DNA from: Anisakis pegreffii
Taxonomy: Eukaryota > Nematoda > Chromadorea > Rhabditida > Anisakidae
Direction of reading: 5' to 3'
Assembly: GCA_035041965.1 (NCBI GenBank)
Contig: JAPYMA010000865.1
Coordinates: 1 to 64,000, forward strand
DNA: 64,000 nucleotides
The translations under genes and the position numbers were made by a program. Below are positions 52,017 through 64,000 of the stretch, piece by piece. Position 1 is the first letter of the stretch. Each line of letters begins with the position of its first letter. Under the pieces are notes generated by a model. That model was not told the DNA's origin and made no database searches. It saw nothing but the letters and a program-made list of their open reading frames with translations.

Positions 52017-55000
52017 ATGATCGTTAAGGTAGAGGAATTTCGAGAGTTACTTTAGTCGTGACCTGTTGAAGTTATTCAAAGAATTACGATGCTGGAGGAA
52101 TAGCGGATGGGAAGATGATCGCAATGTTGCTCTATTACTCTTTCTAGAACGAATGATTTGTTGCTTGTGAAAAAAGAGTCTTATTTTTTCAACTGCGTAA
52201 AAGGCTGGTGTGGAAGCTTGCAAATATTTTCATTGCAAAGAAATGGTTAGATGAGTGATTAGAAGCGATTGTTACTGCAACTTTCAGGAGTATCGCATTT
52301 TAATGCCCTTATCGACAGCTGAATATCGCAAGGGTCAACTATTTGCTGTGGCTGAAGCAAGCAAAAATGAAACGGGCGGAGGTGAAGGTGTTGAGGTAAT
52401 TTTCTCCGCATCTTAAACGAATATAGCCGGAATTTGAAAATGTTCGCTACGTTTCTTTTCGAAAGGATAGCCACGATACACTTGTCTTTTTCATTATGAC
52501 GCCCCTGAGCATCGATATTCTAAGGACGTTCACTCATAAAGTTATCGTTCAACCTTGCCATCGTCGCATGAAGTGGTTACTGTAAGATACGAGCGATTGA
52601 TGCGGCACCACTGTCGCATCCATCTACCATAAATCAATGTACCGTTGCATACAGCACATATCAGCTCACAAATAGATGATCGCAGCACGAAATTAATGGT
52701 GATTACAGGTTATAAAGCAAGAATATTTCGAAAGTGCAAAAGTGAAACCAGGTGAAACGATATCGGGTATTTACACGTTAAAGATTTATCGAATAAAGTC
52801 AAAAATACCATGGATGGCACGTAAAACGTTTCCGGATAGTGCATTCACTCTGCGTGAAGATTGTTGGAATGCTTATCCGTACTGTAAAACCATCCTCACG
52901 GTCGGTTTGAACTCAATTCGTATGTCGTGTTCGTCAAGAAGTCACGAGCTGTGAGCCATTTTGAAGAAAAAGAAAATTCTCGCTGAAATTTTTTGACTTC
53001 CTTGAAATGGGATAAATATTAGTACAACAGCAAAAAATGTTCTGGGAAGACGTATTGACTGATTATAATAAACTCATGAGAAGTACTAGATTAAACAAAA
53101 CGAGTCGATATGTTGAAGTTGCTTCTAAGGACTGAGTAATCCCTTCTGAGATCAGTCTATGAGGTAATCAGCATGAAATTTCGTTGCTGAATAATCGGAG
53201 AAACTTCGTCTTTAAGAATCCGGATTATATGGGTAAAAATTTCTACATAACTATTGAATCGATGCACATCGAAGACGACGGAACAACGGAAAACGTTCGT
53301 TTATTTTGTTGGTATTTACCTTGTTATGAGCAACTCTTTATTTATAATGTAAATTATATCTGATTTCTCAAGTGTGTTATTGGGGGTCGTTTGATTAAAA
53401 AATGGTCGAAGAAAAAACATTTTACGTGCTGACAAAAAAAAGAGGAGTTTAAAAAAATGACACCAAGCCTAAACCGCAACCCAAGCGTCCGCCCAAGCCT
53501 GATCTGGAACTAAGCCTAAGTCTTAAGGTACTCTTCGGTTTAAGCCTAAACCTTAGTCTCACTCTGAGTAGGTAGTCAATGTATAATCTTTGACTGTCTT
53601 TACTGTCTACTTTTAGATGTGTTCGATAGTCTTTTTCAATCGTCTGGTTGGGAATATTATATCCATTTCAAAAGGCACCTGTTGTCATGCATTTTTGATG
53701 AGATTCAGATGTTCGTTGGTGCAAATGATTATCCCAGGCTAACGAAGGTTTACTTCAGGCATTGAATTTAGACAAAAAATTGTTAAAACGCCGTCAGGTC
53801 GTAATGCTGGATATATACGACGAAAAATATCTCAAGACAACGGCAAGTGTTCAGTTGCATTCGAAATTGAATACTTACACTACAAACACAATATAATGGG
53901 CAGTAGACGATCAACGTAATCTTGAAACATGGTTCAAATGCAGAATTTGCAGGATATAACTGACGAAACGAATCCGCGAGTATTTCATTCCGAAGTAACC
54001 GGACGAGGTCCTCTTGAAGAAGACTGGGCTCAAACAACAGAACCTATAATGTGCTGTTATAAGGTGATGGAAGCATGACTGCAAATAACTGATGACACTT
54101 AATTTTAGCACAGTTTTGATTGTGGAATGAAAATTGATGTGAAATGAAGTCGTTTTCAGTGTTCTTCAGTATTCGTGTAGAAAGGCAGATGCTCTTTCGG
54201 AGCTCCACATTATTTCTTTTGAAACGACAAAGCAATGAGAAGCATGTGGGACAGTTTTTTAGAGAAAAACAAGACGAATGAAAAAAAACACTACCGAGGG
54301 TAAGGCCCACCCTAAGCTTAGGTGTAAACCTGAGCGTGAGTGAGTGGGCACTGTTTGCTCCTTCAGTTGTATGTTCCATGTGGTTCTAGATGGACTGGCA
54401 TTGTTTAGTTGTTAGACTGCAAATAGCAAACTGCTATGAAAAAAATATTTACGGTAGTGAACATTTACCTGGTTTTTCTTTGGTTTCCAAGCAGAGCAGT
54501 GACATCATACAATAGTTTTTGATGTAGTTATGGACACAACCAATATTATACTTTAAAAAATCATCAGTCATTGAATTTCAGGTCGTGCAAGTTTTGTTTA
54601 AATGGAGAGGTTTACAGGGAACAATAGAAAAAATGACTCACAAACAATATCGACGAATATTTGCAAAATTTCATAGGCATTGTTTCTTTTTTAATAACTC
54701 TCATTCGGTGATTTTTTTCACTGATTATCGCAAAAAACGGAATGGTGCAATACTCGGCGAAACCTTCATGGCAGTTCTTCGCCTTGTTTTCCAGTCGTCT
54801 TGGTGACTGTAGTAAAAGTACAATTGAGAGTGATAGGTAACAACTGCAGATAAAAAGAATTGTTCCATTTCAAAGCTGAAGGTAGGATTGCTGATATCTA
54901 TCTGAAAAGAATTATACGTTTTCTGGTTGTAAAAAACATGCACAGCCGTGTAATTGGGACGAAAAGACATCAGATGTGAATTTGAAATCTAACGAAGCTG

Positions 55001-55683
55001 GAAAATATTGCAGAGAAACATTCTGTTGGATAGATCGATGGTATAATTTGTCAGTGAAAGAAATTAATGAACTCGAAGAGAGCACTGCTGTACAACTGAA
55101 GAAACAATTGACTAATCCTCAGAAAAGAGGAATTTCTGCTGATGATGACGATGGCTGCAGTCGTGGACGGTCAATTCGAGAGTCTCTGAGAGAATGTTTC
55201 CGAAGAGGTAAGTCTCATATGTATAAGAGAGATGTGTTGCGACCGCAAGAGCTGAAATCAAGATCGAATTTACATTCAGACCATTAAGGCTTGCGCTTAG
55301 GCTTGTGATCAGGTTCACGCTGATATCTTAACTCTGAAGGAGTGAGTGGGTGGAGTGCACTGCTACAACTTACAAGTCGACTGCAGGATAACTGTTATCA
55401 GGTCGTATTGGCTGGATTCGTTCGAATAATCAGCGTTATTATCACTGTGAAAATCTCCGCTCCATCACCTTGCACGGCCTTCTGACCATCAACATTAGGA
55501 TCGATTGAATCAAACATGATCGGAGAAGTTTGGACCATGAGAAGAATAGACTGGTGTAAAAACACTGCAGAATGACATAGATTTGAAAACAGTAAAAGAT
55601 TCCTTTCAGCTGACCAAGATAGTGATAAAGATTGTGATAAGGACAGTGGTAAAGACAGTAATCCAGAGGAAACAAAAACCTAG
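52017..55683 (+). CDS. PITPNA: Class I phosphatidylinositol transfer protein (PITP alpha/beta type), 9 exons
   Basis: Exons: 52017-52028, 52288-52395, 52709-52900, 53217-53294, 53759-53848, 53944-54063, 54582-54676, 55014-55207, 55610-55683. The joined frame is 320 aa; vertebrate class I PITPs are about 270. The first exon encodes only MIVK. The second carries [16 protein letters not shown], practically the vertebrate sequence; further matches are [43 protein letters not shown] and [11 protein letters not shown]. The family carries phosphatidylinositol and phosphatidylcholine between membranes and feeds PI kinases. Beyond the domain is a Ser/Arg stretch and a final exon rich in Asp and Lys (about aa 297-320), giving a charged tail not found in vertebrate PITP alpha. 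The seventh intron appears to start with GC (AG|GCATTG), since the conserved join FHR-ETFCW requires it. The start of the 53944 exon could instead be 53953. Confidence 0.92.
53461..53560. repeat. Degenerate AAGCCTAA telomere-like repeat in a PITP intron
   Basis: CCAAGCCTAAACC, CCGCCCAAGCCTGA, AACTAAGCCTAAGTC and TTTAAGCCTAAACC follow each other in the fourth intron (53,295-53,758). It resembles the tracts near 45.8 and 51.55 kb and a shorter one near 54,300. Confidence 0.65.
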
Positions 55684-58600
55684 ATACAGCAGATCCCAGC
55701 TTTGACGCTGAAGGGGCAAAAGATGCTTCAATCTACAAGTGTTGAAGAAATTCGTTATCGAATAATTCTACATGATTGTAATCTATCATCTTTTGTCACA
55801 TTTGTACGTAATTTCTTGTAAAACCCATTCTTAGATATCTGCATTTCCCATCACTACTACCGATTTTGTCGTTTCATCTCGAGAGGTATTATTAACAACG
55901 CTAAAACAATGAGGGGTATCGGTTTGCGGGTCCCCAGTTTTGATGCTTCTCCGATAAAACGCAATAGTTATGGACTGATTCTTCAACGGAAAGGAAATTG
56001 GAAATGTGATATTTATATTGAGTTGAGATAAGAGGATGCAAATGTCTAGTTGTAAGCATTTTCTCAATTTATGCACAGAGTTATGACAATACAACGAATT
56101 TGTTCAAGCTGTTCAGAAATTAATGCACTGCTTGCAGTCCCATTGGTTTCATTAATTTGCTTGTTTGCAACAGTCGTTATTAGTGAACAATCAGATGCCT
56201 TACAGATAGGGATTCTCACCATATTCTCACCATATTATTTCTCACCATATTATAGCAGTTCAATTAAAATCCATCTTATTGGTTCTTTCGAAGCGTTGAG
56301 TATAAAACAGGGAAAGTATATATTACATGAGTATTTTGTGCATCTAAAACGAAACACTATCGCACATACAAGTGCGGTGTCTGTTTTCGAATCTTGGAGT
56401 CCTTCTGATCTCTTCCCTCAAAGACGTTCCATGTTGACAGAAATTTGGTAAAATTCAACGAAAAATTTAGACTTGAAAACTGTAGTATCAATGTGCTTTC
56501 GCTCAAGACGGTGCAATGTACGAATTTCGATTGGTATTCTGTCAGCATTACTTCGAAGATGTTGAGTTTTCTGCTGAGAATAACCTCTGAATGTTCGTCG
56601 GAAAATGGCTTTGAAACGTGTCATGAACTGCTTGCTCACACGCTTCATAATCAAGTAATGTAATATCGGATGAGGCTAGCTATCAACGTATAATAGTTTT
56701 TTTTTGATGGAATCCCATAGAGATTGTTTGCAACCAAACAGTCACCCTCTCAGAATGTGAAATCAGGAAATTCCAAAATTCGAAATTTCCACGTTAGGAC
56801 ATCTTACTATCAGGTGAAAAACAATGATATCCGTCGACCGTTGCAGTTGATTTATATTTGGTAGAATTTCACGCAGCTTATTTCTGATATTCCCATGCAA
56901 CGCCTCCAATAAAAAATACTTCCGAGAGGTGAAACAGAAATTTTCGAGCAAAATCTACTCGAATAGGTAGTTGAATGGAAGCTGGATCACAGCCTGGTTA
57001 ATGTTTTAATAACACCGATGACATTAGTGCACCATTCGGTTTCGAGCAAAGTTTTCAGGACTCGAACCCACGACGTACCATTTCCAGTCGTAAGCTACAC
57101 CAACACTATTACATTTCGTTTGGTTGTTGATGAACGGAAGGAAATGACGTCTAGTCGAAATTCGGGTTGTGATTAATTCGAGTTGACAAAAAAAACGACT
57201 TTTTTTATTGTCAGACAACGAAAATGTGATAAATTTCAACGAACATTTTTCCATTCCACTCTCAGCTGACAATCACAACGTTATCTGAAATAAATGCCAT
57301 TCTGATCCATTCATCAAAAACAGTTCGCCGAGTGTGTGCTGTGCTGTAACCTGACTCGTAATGTAGCGTACTTTTATTTTTCGAGCAATTCACTCTGGGC
57401 TTTACATGTTCAATCACGGGTGTGTTTAGAATTTGCCCTACACGAAATGTTTGCTCAATTCAACGGACCACCTAATAATTCACCAAACAGTGAGTTTTTC
57501 GTACTTGGAAACTTGGATGGTTTTGTTTTTGCCGAGAATCAGTAGTTTAGAAAAATGCTCATGACAGTTTTAAAAACGGCTGAACGATGAGGCTAACCAG
57601 ATAAACCGATTGATTTTTCCCTTTTGCTTCCTTCGTTCACATTCAGATATCCGTTCGCATATTGCAATTCATGCAGGTAGACACGTGAATACTTTTCATA
57701 TAGACGCACTGAAGCACTTGAATGAACTTTCTTCGTCGATCTCATTCGGTCAAGATCGCTAAGATTGCACACATAATTAGGAATCGATAAATCACGCCTT
57801 ATTGGATGAATAATCCGTTAGATGAATCTGGTTATTTAACAATTGCCAAATTATATTGATAAACTGCGCCATAATAAAATACTTTCAACGTTCGTTCATA
57901 AGAGGAGGCTCGGCGTTCGTCATTCGTCAAATATGCTTGCACAATTTCCATCCTCCTCATTATCATCATCATAATGATCTTTGACTTGTTACTAAAGTGG
58001 CTGTCGCGCAAAGGAAATTATGAGAAATACTCCAATTTTTTACTGATTTCATTGCTTCAGGTTTTTTAAATTCAGTTTTTCAATTCGTATTGGAAACATA
58101 GTTTAAAAACAAACATAGTTTAATAAAAAGGCGTATGAAAATTTGCTCCAAAAATTGTTTTAAAAAGTGATTGGATCATCTTTTTTGATGTTGTAAGGAA
58201 ACACTTTCATACTCCAGTTTGCTTGGAATATGCTTACGTTAATATGATGCCGACATAACAGCAGCTTCATCCATCATCAACGAATTCGGGTGAAAGTTAG
58301 TAGCAAATGTATTTGATTGATAGGTCACATCTTCTATTTTATACGCTTAGTGCTAGAGAAGAGAGACAGTTTGAGTTCTTTACAGCCTAGAAGGTATGTT
58401 TTCGAGGGATACGATCGTGAAAATGCCGAAACCAAAAATCACTCACCAATGCGTCGCAAGTGAAAAAGCATGTTGATCCACTAAAGTGTTCACCTGATAT
58501 CAGTTGAACTCGCACAAAGATTGTTTCAAATTGACTCGCATCTTTATGAGTTGTGGGGCCTAGGAAATTCTAAAAAATTCCGAAAAATGTAATACTTTAA

Positions 58601-60850
58601 TTGACAGTTGGTGCAATTGATGCGAATTTATCTCACCTACGCAGTTTTCCGATTTCCAATAAAAATCATCAACTGCATTAAGATGACAATGGTGAATGAA
58701 CTGAAAATGATTCCGACTCTTCTACGGCCGAAGTAATTCCGTGAAGCAGTGATAAACTTCCAAATTATCATGCATAACAAGGATGCTTAAAAATGGTAAC
58801 AATGTGTCGTATCGGAATCACGTAAGGAGTGTTCTTGAATGTGTGGGACATACGACAGTAATAGTAATAGTACGATTCAAGTGCGAAATCACTTTAATCA
58901 CCAATGCACAGTACGAAGCAATCATATTAAAAAAAAAGCTTCAGAATTCCAATTCATTGTAACATCTTATTTACAACAGAAGAAAACAACTTCCCTGAAA
59001 ACTTTTTCACCTTAGACACGATCAACAAATATACCTTCGTATTTCTAAGATCATCATTAATAACGACATTCCAATTACACACAGTCTCATCGTTTTGTGC
59101 TATCACACTCTCGTAAGTACAAATATTCTTGTATTTTGCATCTCTTACTGGTCTCTCATCAGTTCACTTCGAGTTACCTTCAAACGGTAATCGCTTACTT
59201 AACTCGTCTAGAAAAGGTCATTAATTTAGCTGTTGTCCCCTACGAATATTCAAAACCAACTTGCTCGTCATCACTGTCAGTTCACTGGAGTTTATGGAAG
59301 TCGAACGGCTTCGTCCTATCGAATCATCTGATTATCGCGTTTCGTCATTTATTCACTTCAAGCAGCTTTTTTTTCCATGGCAGTCCATATCGCTTACGCC
59401 AATTTATTTTTGAGACACAATTTTATCAAAATGTTAAACTGAAGCAAAATTTTAATTGTTTCTAGAATTCCTTATCTTATTTCGTGCGCAAGAAGTGAAT
59501 GTTGCGTTTTTGTTGGGTTGAGAAACAAACTTGTAGTGGAATAAATGTTTAAAAAGCATCAAAAGTAACAACGTTTGAGTGGTGTTTTTTACATGAACTG
59601 CTTTTATGGTGTGCGACAATTTATGATAAACGATAAATTTATTTGTGATGAGCGATTGCTTACATTGGATCGATTCCAGTTTGCAGTAATATTTGCAAAA
59701 CGCAGTAATGAAACACTGAAACACTCAACTTAATCGGTTCAACTTTACTTTTCACAGTAGTTCATTTATGGTCATTGTTCTTGCTCAGCATTCCTCTCTA
59801 CATTTAGCATCTGTTCACCCTCAGAACAACACTCGATTGCTGCTAGCCCAACATTTGCTGTCCTCTGGTTAGTTCATCAACAAAGTTTCTCATTTATGAT
59901 AAGAGCTCTTTGTTTCACCGTAGAACGCTGGTGATCATGCTGGCCACTTGGTGACCACAGCGAAACCAAACAAATCTGTGCCATCTGATGGTAGATCTGT
60001 TGTTCTTGCATCAAGTCTGTTCAACCAACGGAATAAAAACAAAAGCTTGTTAAGCGAACCACCTTTCAAGTACTTTCCGTTCACCATTTGAGAAGAACCT
60101 TTCTATAACGTCTTTCACATGTTTGCCAATCCTCGAAAAGGACATTTTCTTTGATTGCTTCATTCGTCGGCAAGGAACAATTTTGATGAATTACCATAGT
60201 TCAATTCGGAATAAGAAAGATATGATTACTGAACACTTTGAAAGCATCAAATTAATAAACCACCAAAAATATGACGTTTCATTCATTATTTGTTTGATTC
60301 ATTCAATCAGAAGCTGAATTGAATATGGTGAGACCGAATGAAGTGAAAATTCACTCGATAGTTTTGCAATTTTATGATGTACCACATCGGTGTAACTTTC
60401 TTTATCTACGGTGGCAGAGAAATTGATCGTTTCCTATTGACAAACTCATTCAACAGTGTATTTTTTCTGCAGCAAAATGCCATTCAAATTCATACTGCAG
60501 CTTCTGTACAAATGAAATCCACGAAGTGATCACGACCCAATTAGAATATAAGCAATCATCACATCAAACATTCATTTAAGCATACTTTCTCACATATTTT
60601 TGCCTTGTTGCCATTCGTCCATCATTTGTCGGTCTTCTGCTGAGGTTTTTTCTTCAGAAAATGTTATTCATATGATCAATATCTGAGTCTTTTTTGTTAC
60701 TATACTTCATAAGTGAAGTTGGTACTATCCAAGTGAAATGAACAAATGGTCAGGTTATGGGAATTGAGAGTTGATTTTATCACAGCTTTGCTTAGAGCAT
60801 AACCTCGATTGAAATGAATTTTTGATAAAACCGAACAGTAGAAGACAATT
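55684..60850. other. Gene-poor stretch, nothing supported
   Basis: Two open frames stand out by length only. One at 56,071-56,451 (126 codons) has a hydrophobic segment but includes a CTCACCATATT triplication near 56,216-56,257. The other is at 59,097-59,465 (122 codons). Neither has splice context or a recognisable family, and both look like chance frames in AT-rich DNA. A tRNA-like B-box (GGGTTCGAGTCC, minus strand, near 57,055-57,066) lacks pairing arms. Confidence 0.45.
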
Positions 60851-60864
60851 ATTTTCAGACAAAC
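60851..60864 (+). promoter_or_regulatory. Probable trans-splice acceptor of the CAP-domain gene
   Basis: ATTTTCAG at 60,851-60,858 is followed by six bases (ACAAAC) and ATG at 60,865. The protein begins at once with a signal peptide, so no upstream coding exon is expected. Confidence 0.55.
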
Positions 60865-61958
60865 ATGGGCTCCGGAATCCGCTTATCGATACTCCTGCTG
60901 AATGTTTTCATTGCAAGGACATTGGGTAAGTTTTCGTGGAATCATTCTTTCTTGAAAGCAGTCATTAGTGAATTCTTCATTGACCGTTGAAACAACGTCT
61001 ACAGTTCATCGGAAAAGTTATTAACACGACTGTTTGAAACTTTTCGGATATTATCTGAGATACTTTAACTGTAGTTACATCGTTATGGCGTAATAAGGAA
61101 TAGAATGGTAGTGGAACAGAAAAGGTAATGATCACCGAAAGGAATGAGGAAGTGAATGTGAATGATGTTGGTAAAGTAAATTGTTGAAATGTGCTTTGCA
61201 GTAGAATGAAAAACAAAAGTAAACGTAGTGTCAATCGCTGAACTAGCTTTTTTCGGAAATGAAACACAGAGTTTTGCGTTTCATCAAAAAATAGAATATG
61301 TTGTTTGAAACGAATGAAATTGTCACATTAGAGTGCTTAAATTACGACCGCCTTAATTGATTCAGATGTTTCAGAGGCATCAAAATTAATGAGCACCTAT
61401 AAACTTAAACGTCCCAAAATGACGTAGCTGTCCGATATTTTTGTAGAATGCCAGAGCATTTTCACCTCACATATTAGTTCGCTAAAGTCCTGCTGAGAAA
61501 TCCATCACAAACTATAAAGTGCAATATGATCTGGGAACGCATATACAAGCAGTACGAGCAACATTACGATTTCTGCAGTGTTTAAAGAACGAGCTGAAAA
61601 AGTCGAAAGGGAGCATGAATCAACGAGTGTTTAAGAAAAATGTGCATGTATTTTGATGTGTGTGTGTATTTTGATGAAGTTTATTTAAATGTTCCTCCAA
61701 GCAAGTCATAAGTGCTTGTCCAATGTGTCGATTGAACGGCAATTTTCATAAACGTCAAGCAAAACTTTGCAATTCTAGCACAGATAATCTACGGTACTTA
61801 TTGGTTCAACGATGACCAGAAGCGACGAATCATACAAATGCATAATCAGTTGCGTGCATCCGAACCTGCATCGAACATGCAAGAGCTCGTTTGGGATGAT
61901 CGACTAGCTGCCTTAGCGCATGGACATGTGCAACGATGTGACGCGTGGCACCGTAGCG
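60865..61958 (+). CDS. Secreted CAP/SCP-domain protein, first two exons
   Basis: Exon 1 (60865-60925) encodes a signal peptide beginning MGSGIRLSILLLNVFIARTL. The join to exon 2 (61779-61958) keeps phase and gives a likely cleavage region near GAQIIYG. Exon 2 encodes the start of a CAP fold: a charged helix with IIQMHNQLRASEP, a tryptophan-containing ELVWDDRLAALA and then HVQRCDAWHR. HNxxR followed by LxWDxxLAxxA is the family's opening pattern. Nematodes have many such secreted proteins (SCP/TAPS, ASP or peptidase-inhibitor-16-like); function cannot be read from this piece. The rest of the domain, with its GEN and HYTQ-type motifs, was not found before the end of the window. Either the gene runs off the end through long introns, or it is truncated. 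Confidence 0.75.
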
Positions 61959-64000
61959 GTTTGTACTTAAGTTTATAATTGAAATTTGTGCAGTGATTGG
62001 AAAGCTGCAATAACAACAGAATACTAATCCAAGGAATCCTCTCTCCACAGCAGTGGCAGAATCCATCAGTCTTTAAAAGTAGACTGTTCAAGCTCGAATC
62101 GAGCCTTCTGTTGTCGAGAACGCAACTAGATATCAGTGATATAAGTGTTTATTGTGACTTTCACTCATGTTTTTTGTTATTTTTACTAAATGCAATACAG
62201 AGGCATTACTTAGCTACTGCAGCACACAATAGTCATAAGAAATGAACGAATCTGCCTACAAGTTTAATCGAATTTCCGTTAAAATTCAGCAAAGATTTCT
62301 GAACGACCATTCATAAAACTTTTTTTGCACATCAATTAGTTGCAAACTGTGACAGTAATGGCATGTTTAGATTGCCCTTTTTACAACGCAACATTTTATT
62401 GTGTGACGTAATCGCTGACATATTGCAATAGCGTAATCACTGTCATCAATTTGTGCCACTTTAAGTAATCAATGCTATTTGTCAGTGTTAACTTGAATTG
62501 TATGGTGATGACGATTCCTCAGAAATTCATGGCCGCATCACCTATCGCTAAAAGTATAGAGAAGTAAAGATAATGATAGACTAAATAACCAAACTGGATG
62601 GCATCGTTTCCATGAATTAGTTCAGGAAGATGAATGGTGAATCGAAAGATCCGTTGAAAGGATGAGGGTTAGGTATGGTAATTAATCCGATCACCGTGGT
62701 GATCTAAGTGCTACTTTCTTTACGCTTCGTTTCAGCAGAAAAGAATTTGCCATGTTCAATGGCTGCTTTTGAAGAATAGCGAACGATACCTCCTCCGAAA
62801 ATATCAAATTCTTCAGTTCACTGAATTTGTTCCGATCAACGGAACAAGTTTCATACAAGTACATTGACAGCACTTTTGGTATTCATTTCACTCTGCGAGC
62901 CAACGTCAAAAACTTCGAAACGCTGTGATCGGTGAACATCGCAAATGAATTGATTTATGAAGCGATCATTATTGATGCGAATCAATCGCAAAATAATTCA
63001 TCGAATCGTTTCCTAAAGGAACACTCACGAAGAGAACACATTTTAAGGTGTCTTCAAATCAAATGAAAAGTGCAGAAATAAATTTTACAAACGTCGCAAC
63101 CTAACGACACTCTTTATGGCGCTCTATACACTACATAATACAACGTTCCGAAAACGCGCAAATGATGAATAGAAATTGCGATGGATAATCAATAAAACAT
63201 CATGCGATTGTTAATAGATCAACATAGTCCATTTTTGTGCATAAAACAAACGACTTAAGGAAGAATGAGTTAATTTTCGATTATGGATGAACAGTTGAAT
63301 TTTATTTGCATAATTATAACGGATGACATTAAAAGCAACAGCGTTAGTTGAATGCAATCTCACATTCAGTTTCGCAGTTCAACGATGTACTGAATCAAGG
63401 TTGATGTTAGAGCCCTTGGCGGTGATGTATACTAGTTTGCAAAATTTTTGATTCGAACGATGTCCTCATCATTTTTCATTGCAAATTTGGACTGCTGAAA
63501 TTTTTGTTCCACTGCATTAGGTGAATCAACGCACAAAATGATTTGCAAGTTCATTTTGTCGTTCTGAAGACATTTCTCTTCTCAGAAAGACGAAAAAAAA
63601 CTACATCATTTGGAAGAAAAGTTGAAGAATTTATGGTGTCACGATGGAACAAGTTTTTTAAACTTTCGCAAAAAGTACGGACATATTCGAATGGAAGCAC
63701 ATGATCAACCATATTACGCTATTGAGTGTAAATTTTGCATGAGATCATAGGGATGTTTTCCTTTTGAATTTTGTTCCATTCTTTGAGATGCCTACGTTTC
63801 AGCGTACGAACGCTTATTGTCAGTAATATTGTTTCTCCGAGTTCACAACTTTGCTATGCACATAAATTGTTGATAATTTCTAAATTGGATCATCAAGAGA
63901 AATCCACAGTTTATAAGGCAATTATCGCTCCTCTATTCATCGAACTCGTTGTCAATAATGCGAACTCACTGTTCATCCAAAAAGCGATTAAGACCATCTT
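61959..64000. other. No further exon identified
   Basis: If the CAP-domain gene is intact this is intron sequence. Both strands show only short frames. Nothing else is supported. Confidence 0.4.

Noticed and set aside
56071..56451. 126-codon plus-strand frame with a hydrophobic segment
   Set aside because: It contains a CTCACCATATT triplication, has no splice or family support, and lies in AT-rich DNA where such frames arise by chance.
57030..57115. tRNA-like sequence on the minus strand
   Set aside because: GGGTTCGAGTCC looks like a B box, but the T, anticodon and acceptor arms do not pair properly. At most a remnant.
1..64000. Bacterial features (operons, ribosome binding sites, CRISPR, insertion sequences)
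   Set aside because: The genes are plainly eukaryotic with spliceosomal introns, and no direct-repeat/spacer array or transposase frame was seen.

Overview
The window is nuclear DNA of an animal, most likely a nematode. It is AT-rich, the genes are split into many short exons with GT..AG introns, and several genes have a 3' splice acceptor only 5-8 bases before the start codon with no coding exon upstream, which is how nematode genes that receive a trans-spliced leader look. Degenerate GCCTAA/TTAGGC runs, the nematode telomere hexamer, are scattered in the right half. There is no bacterial, viral or transposase coding sequence that I can support. I rebuilt genes by joining exons by hand at splice sites and checking that reading phase carried through; names rest on remembered family sequences, not on a search.

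Layout. 1-5.1 kb: repeat-rich flank with a degenerate minisatellite, a GC-rich GA/CGTCC block and an AT-rich repeat, no gene. 5.18-15.95 kb (+): a 22-exon hnRNP U-type gene (SAP, long disordered insert, SPRY, P-loop kinase-like domain, short RGG tail). 16-19.5 kb: mostly empty, with two unassigned exon-like stretches. 19.59-24.47 kb (+): an 11-exon ACOT9-type mitochondrial acyl-CoA thioesterase, with a complete intronless fatty-acid elongase (ELO) gene inside its ninth intron on the same strand. 26.6-32.5 kb (-): a 15-exon ARMH3 (C10orf76) gene whose intron holds a long hairpin-forming inverted repeat. 34.8-40.5 kb (+): a 16-exon acetoacetyl-CoA synthetase (AACS; C. elegans SUR-5 type), head-to-head with ARMH3. 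41.0-50.7 kb (-): a multi-exon gene I cannot name, with an N-terminal half built of degenerate repeats around a G-x-N-x-I-V-I-E-R core and a basic, Ser/Arg-rich C-terminal half. 52.0-55.7 kb (+): a 9-exon class I phosphatidylinositol transfer protein. 55.7-60.8 kb: no gene I can support. 60.9 kb to the end (+): the first two exons of a secreted CAP/SCP-domain protein whose remainder was not found.

Functionally, five of the eight genes concern lipids: ACOT9 and ELO act on acyl-CoA chains, AACS makes acetoacetyl-CoA for sterol/fatty-acid synthesis, ARMH3 supports PI4KB and Golgi PI4P, and PITP supplies phosphatidylinositol. Whether this is more than chance clustering is not shown by the sequence. 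The best candidates for something new are the nested elongase, the repeat protein at 47.4-49.2 kb and the roughly twofold enlarged hnRNP U.
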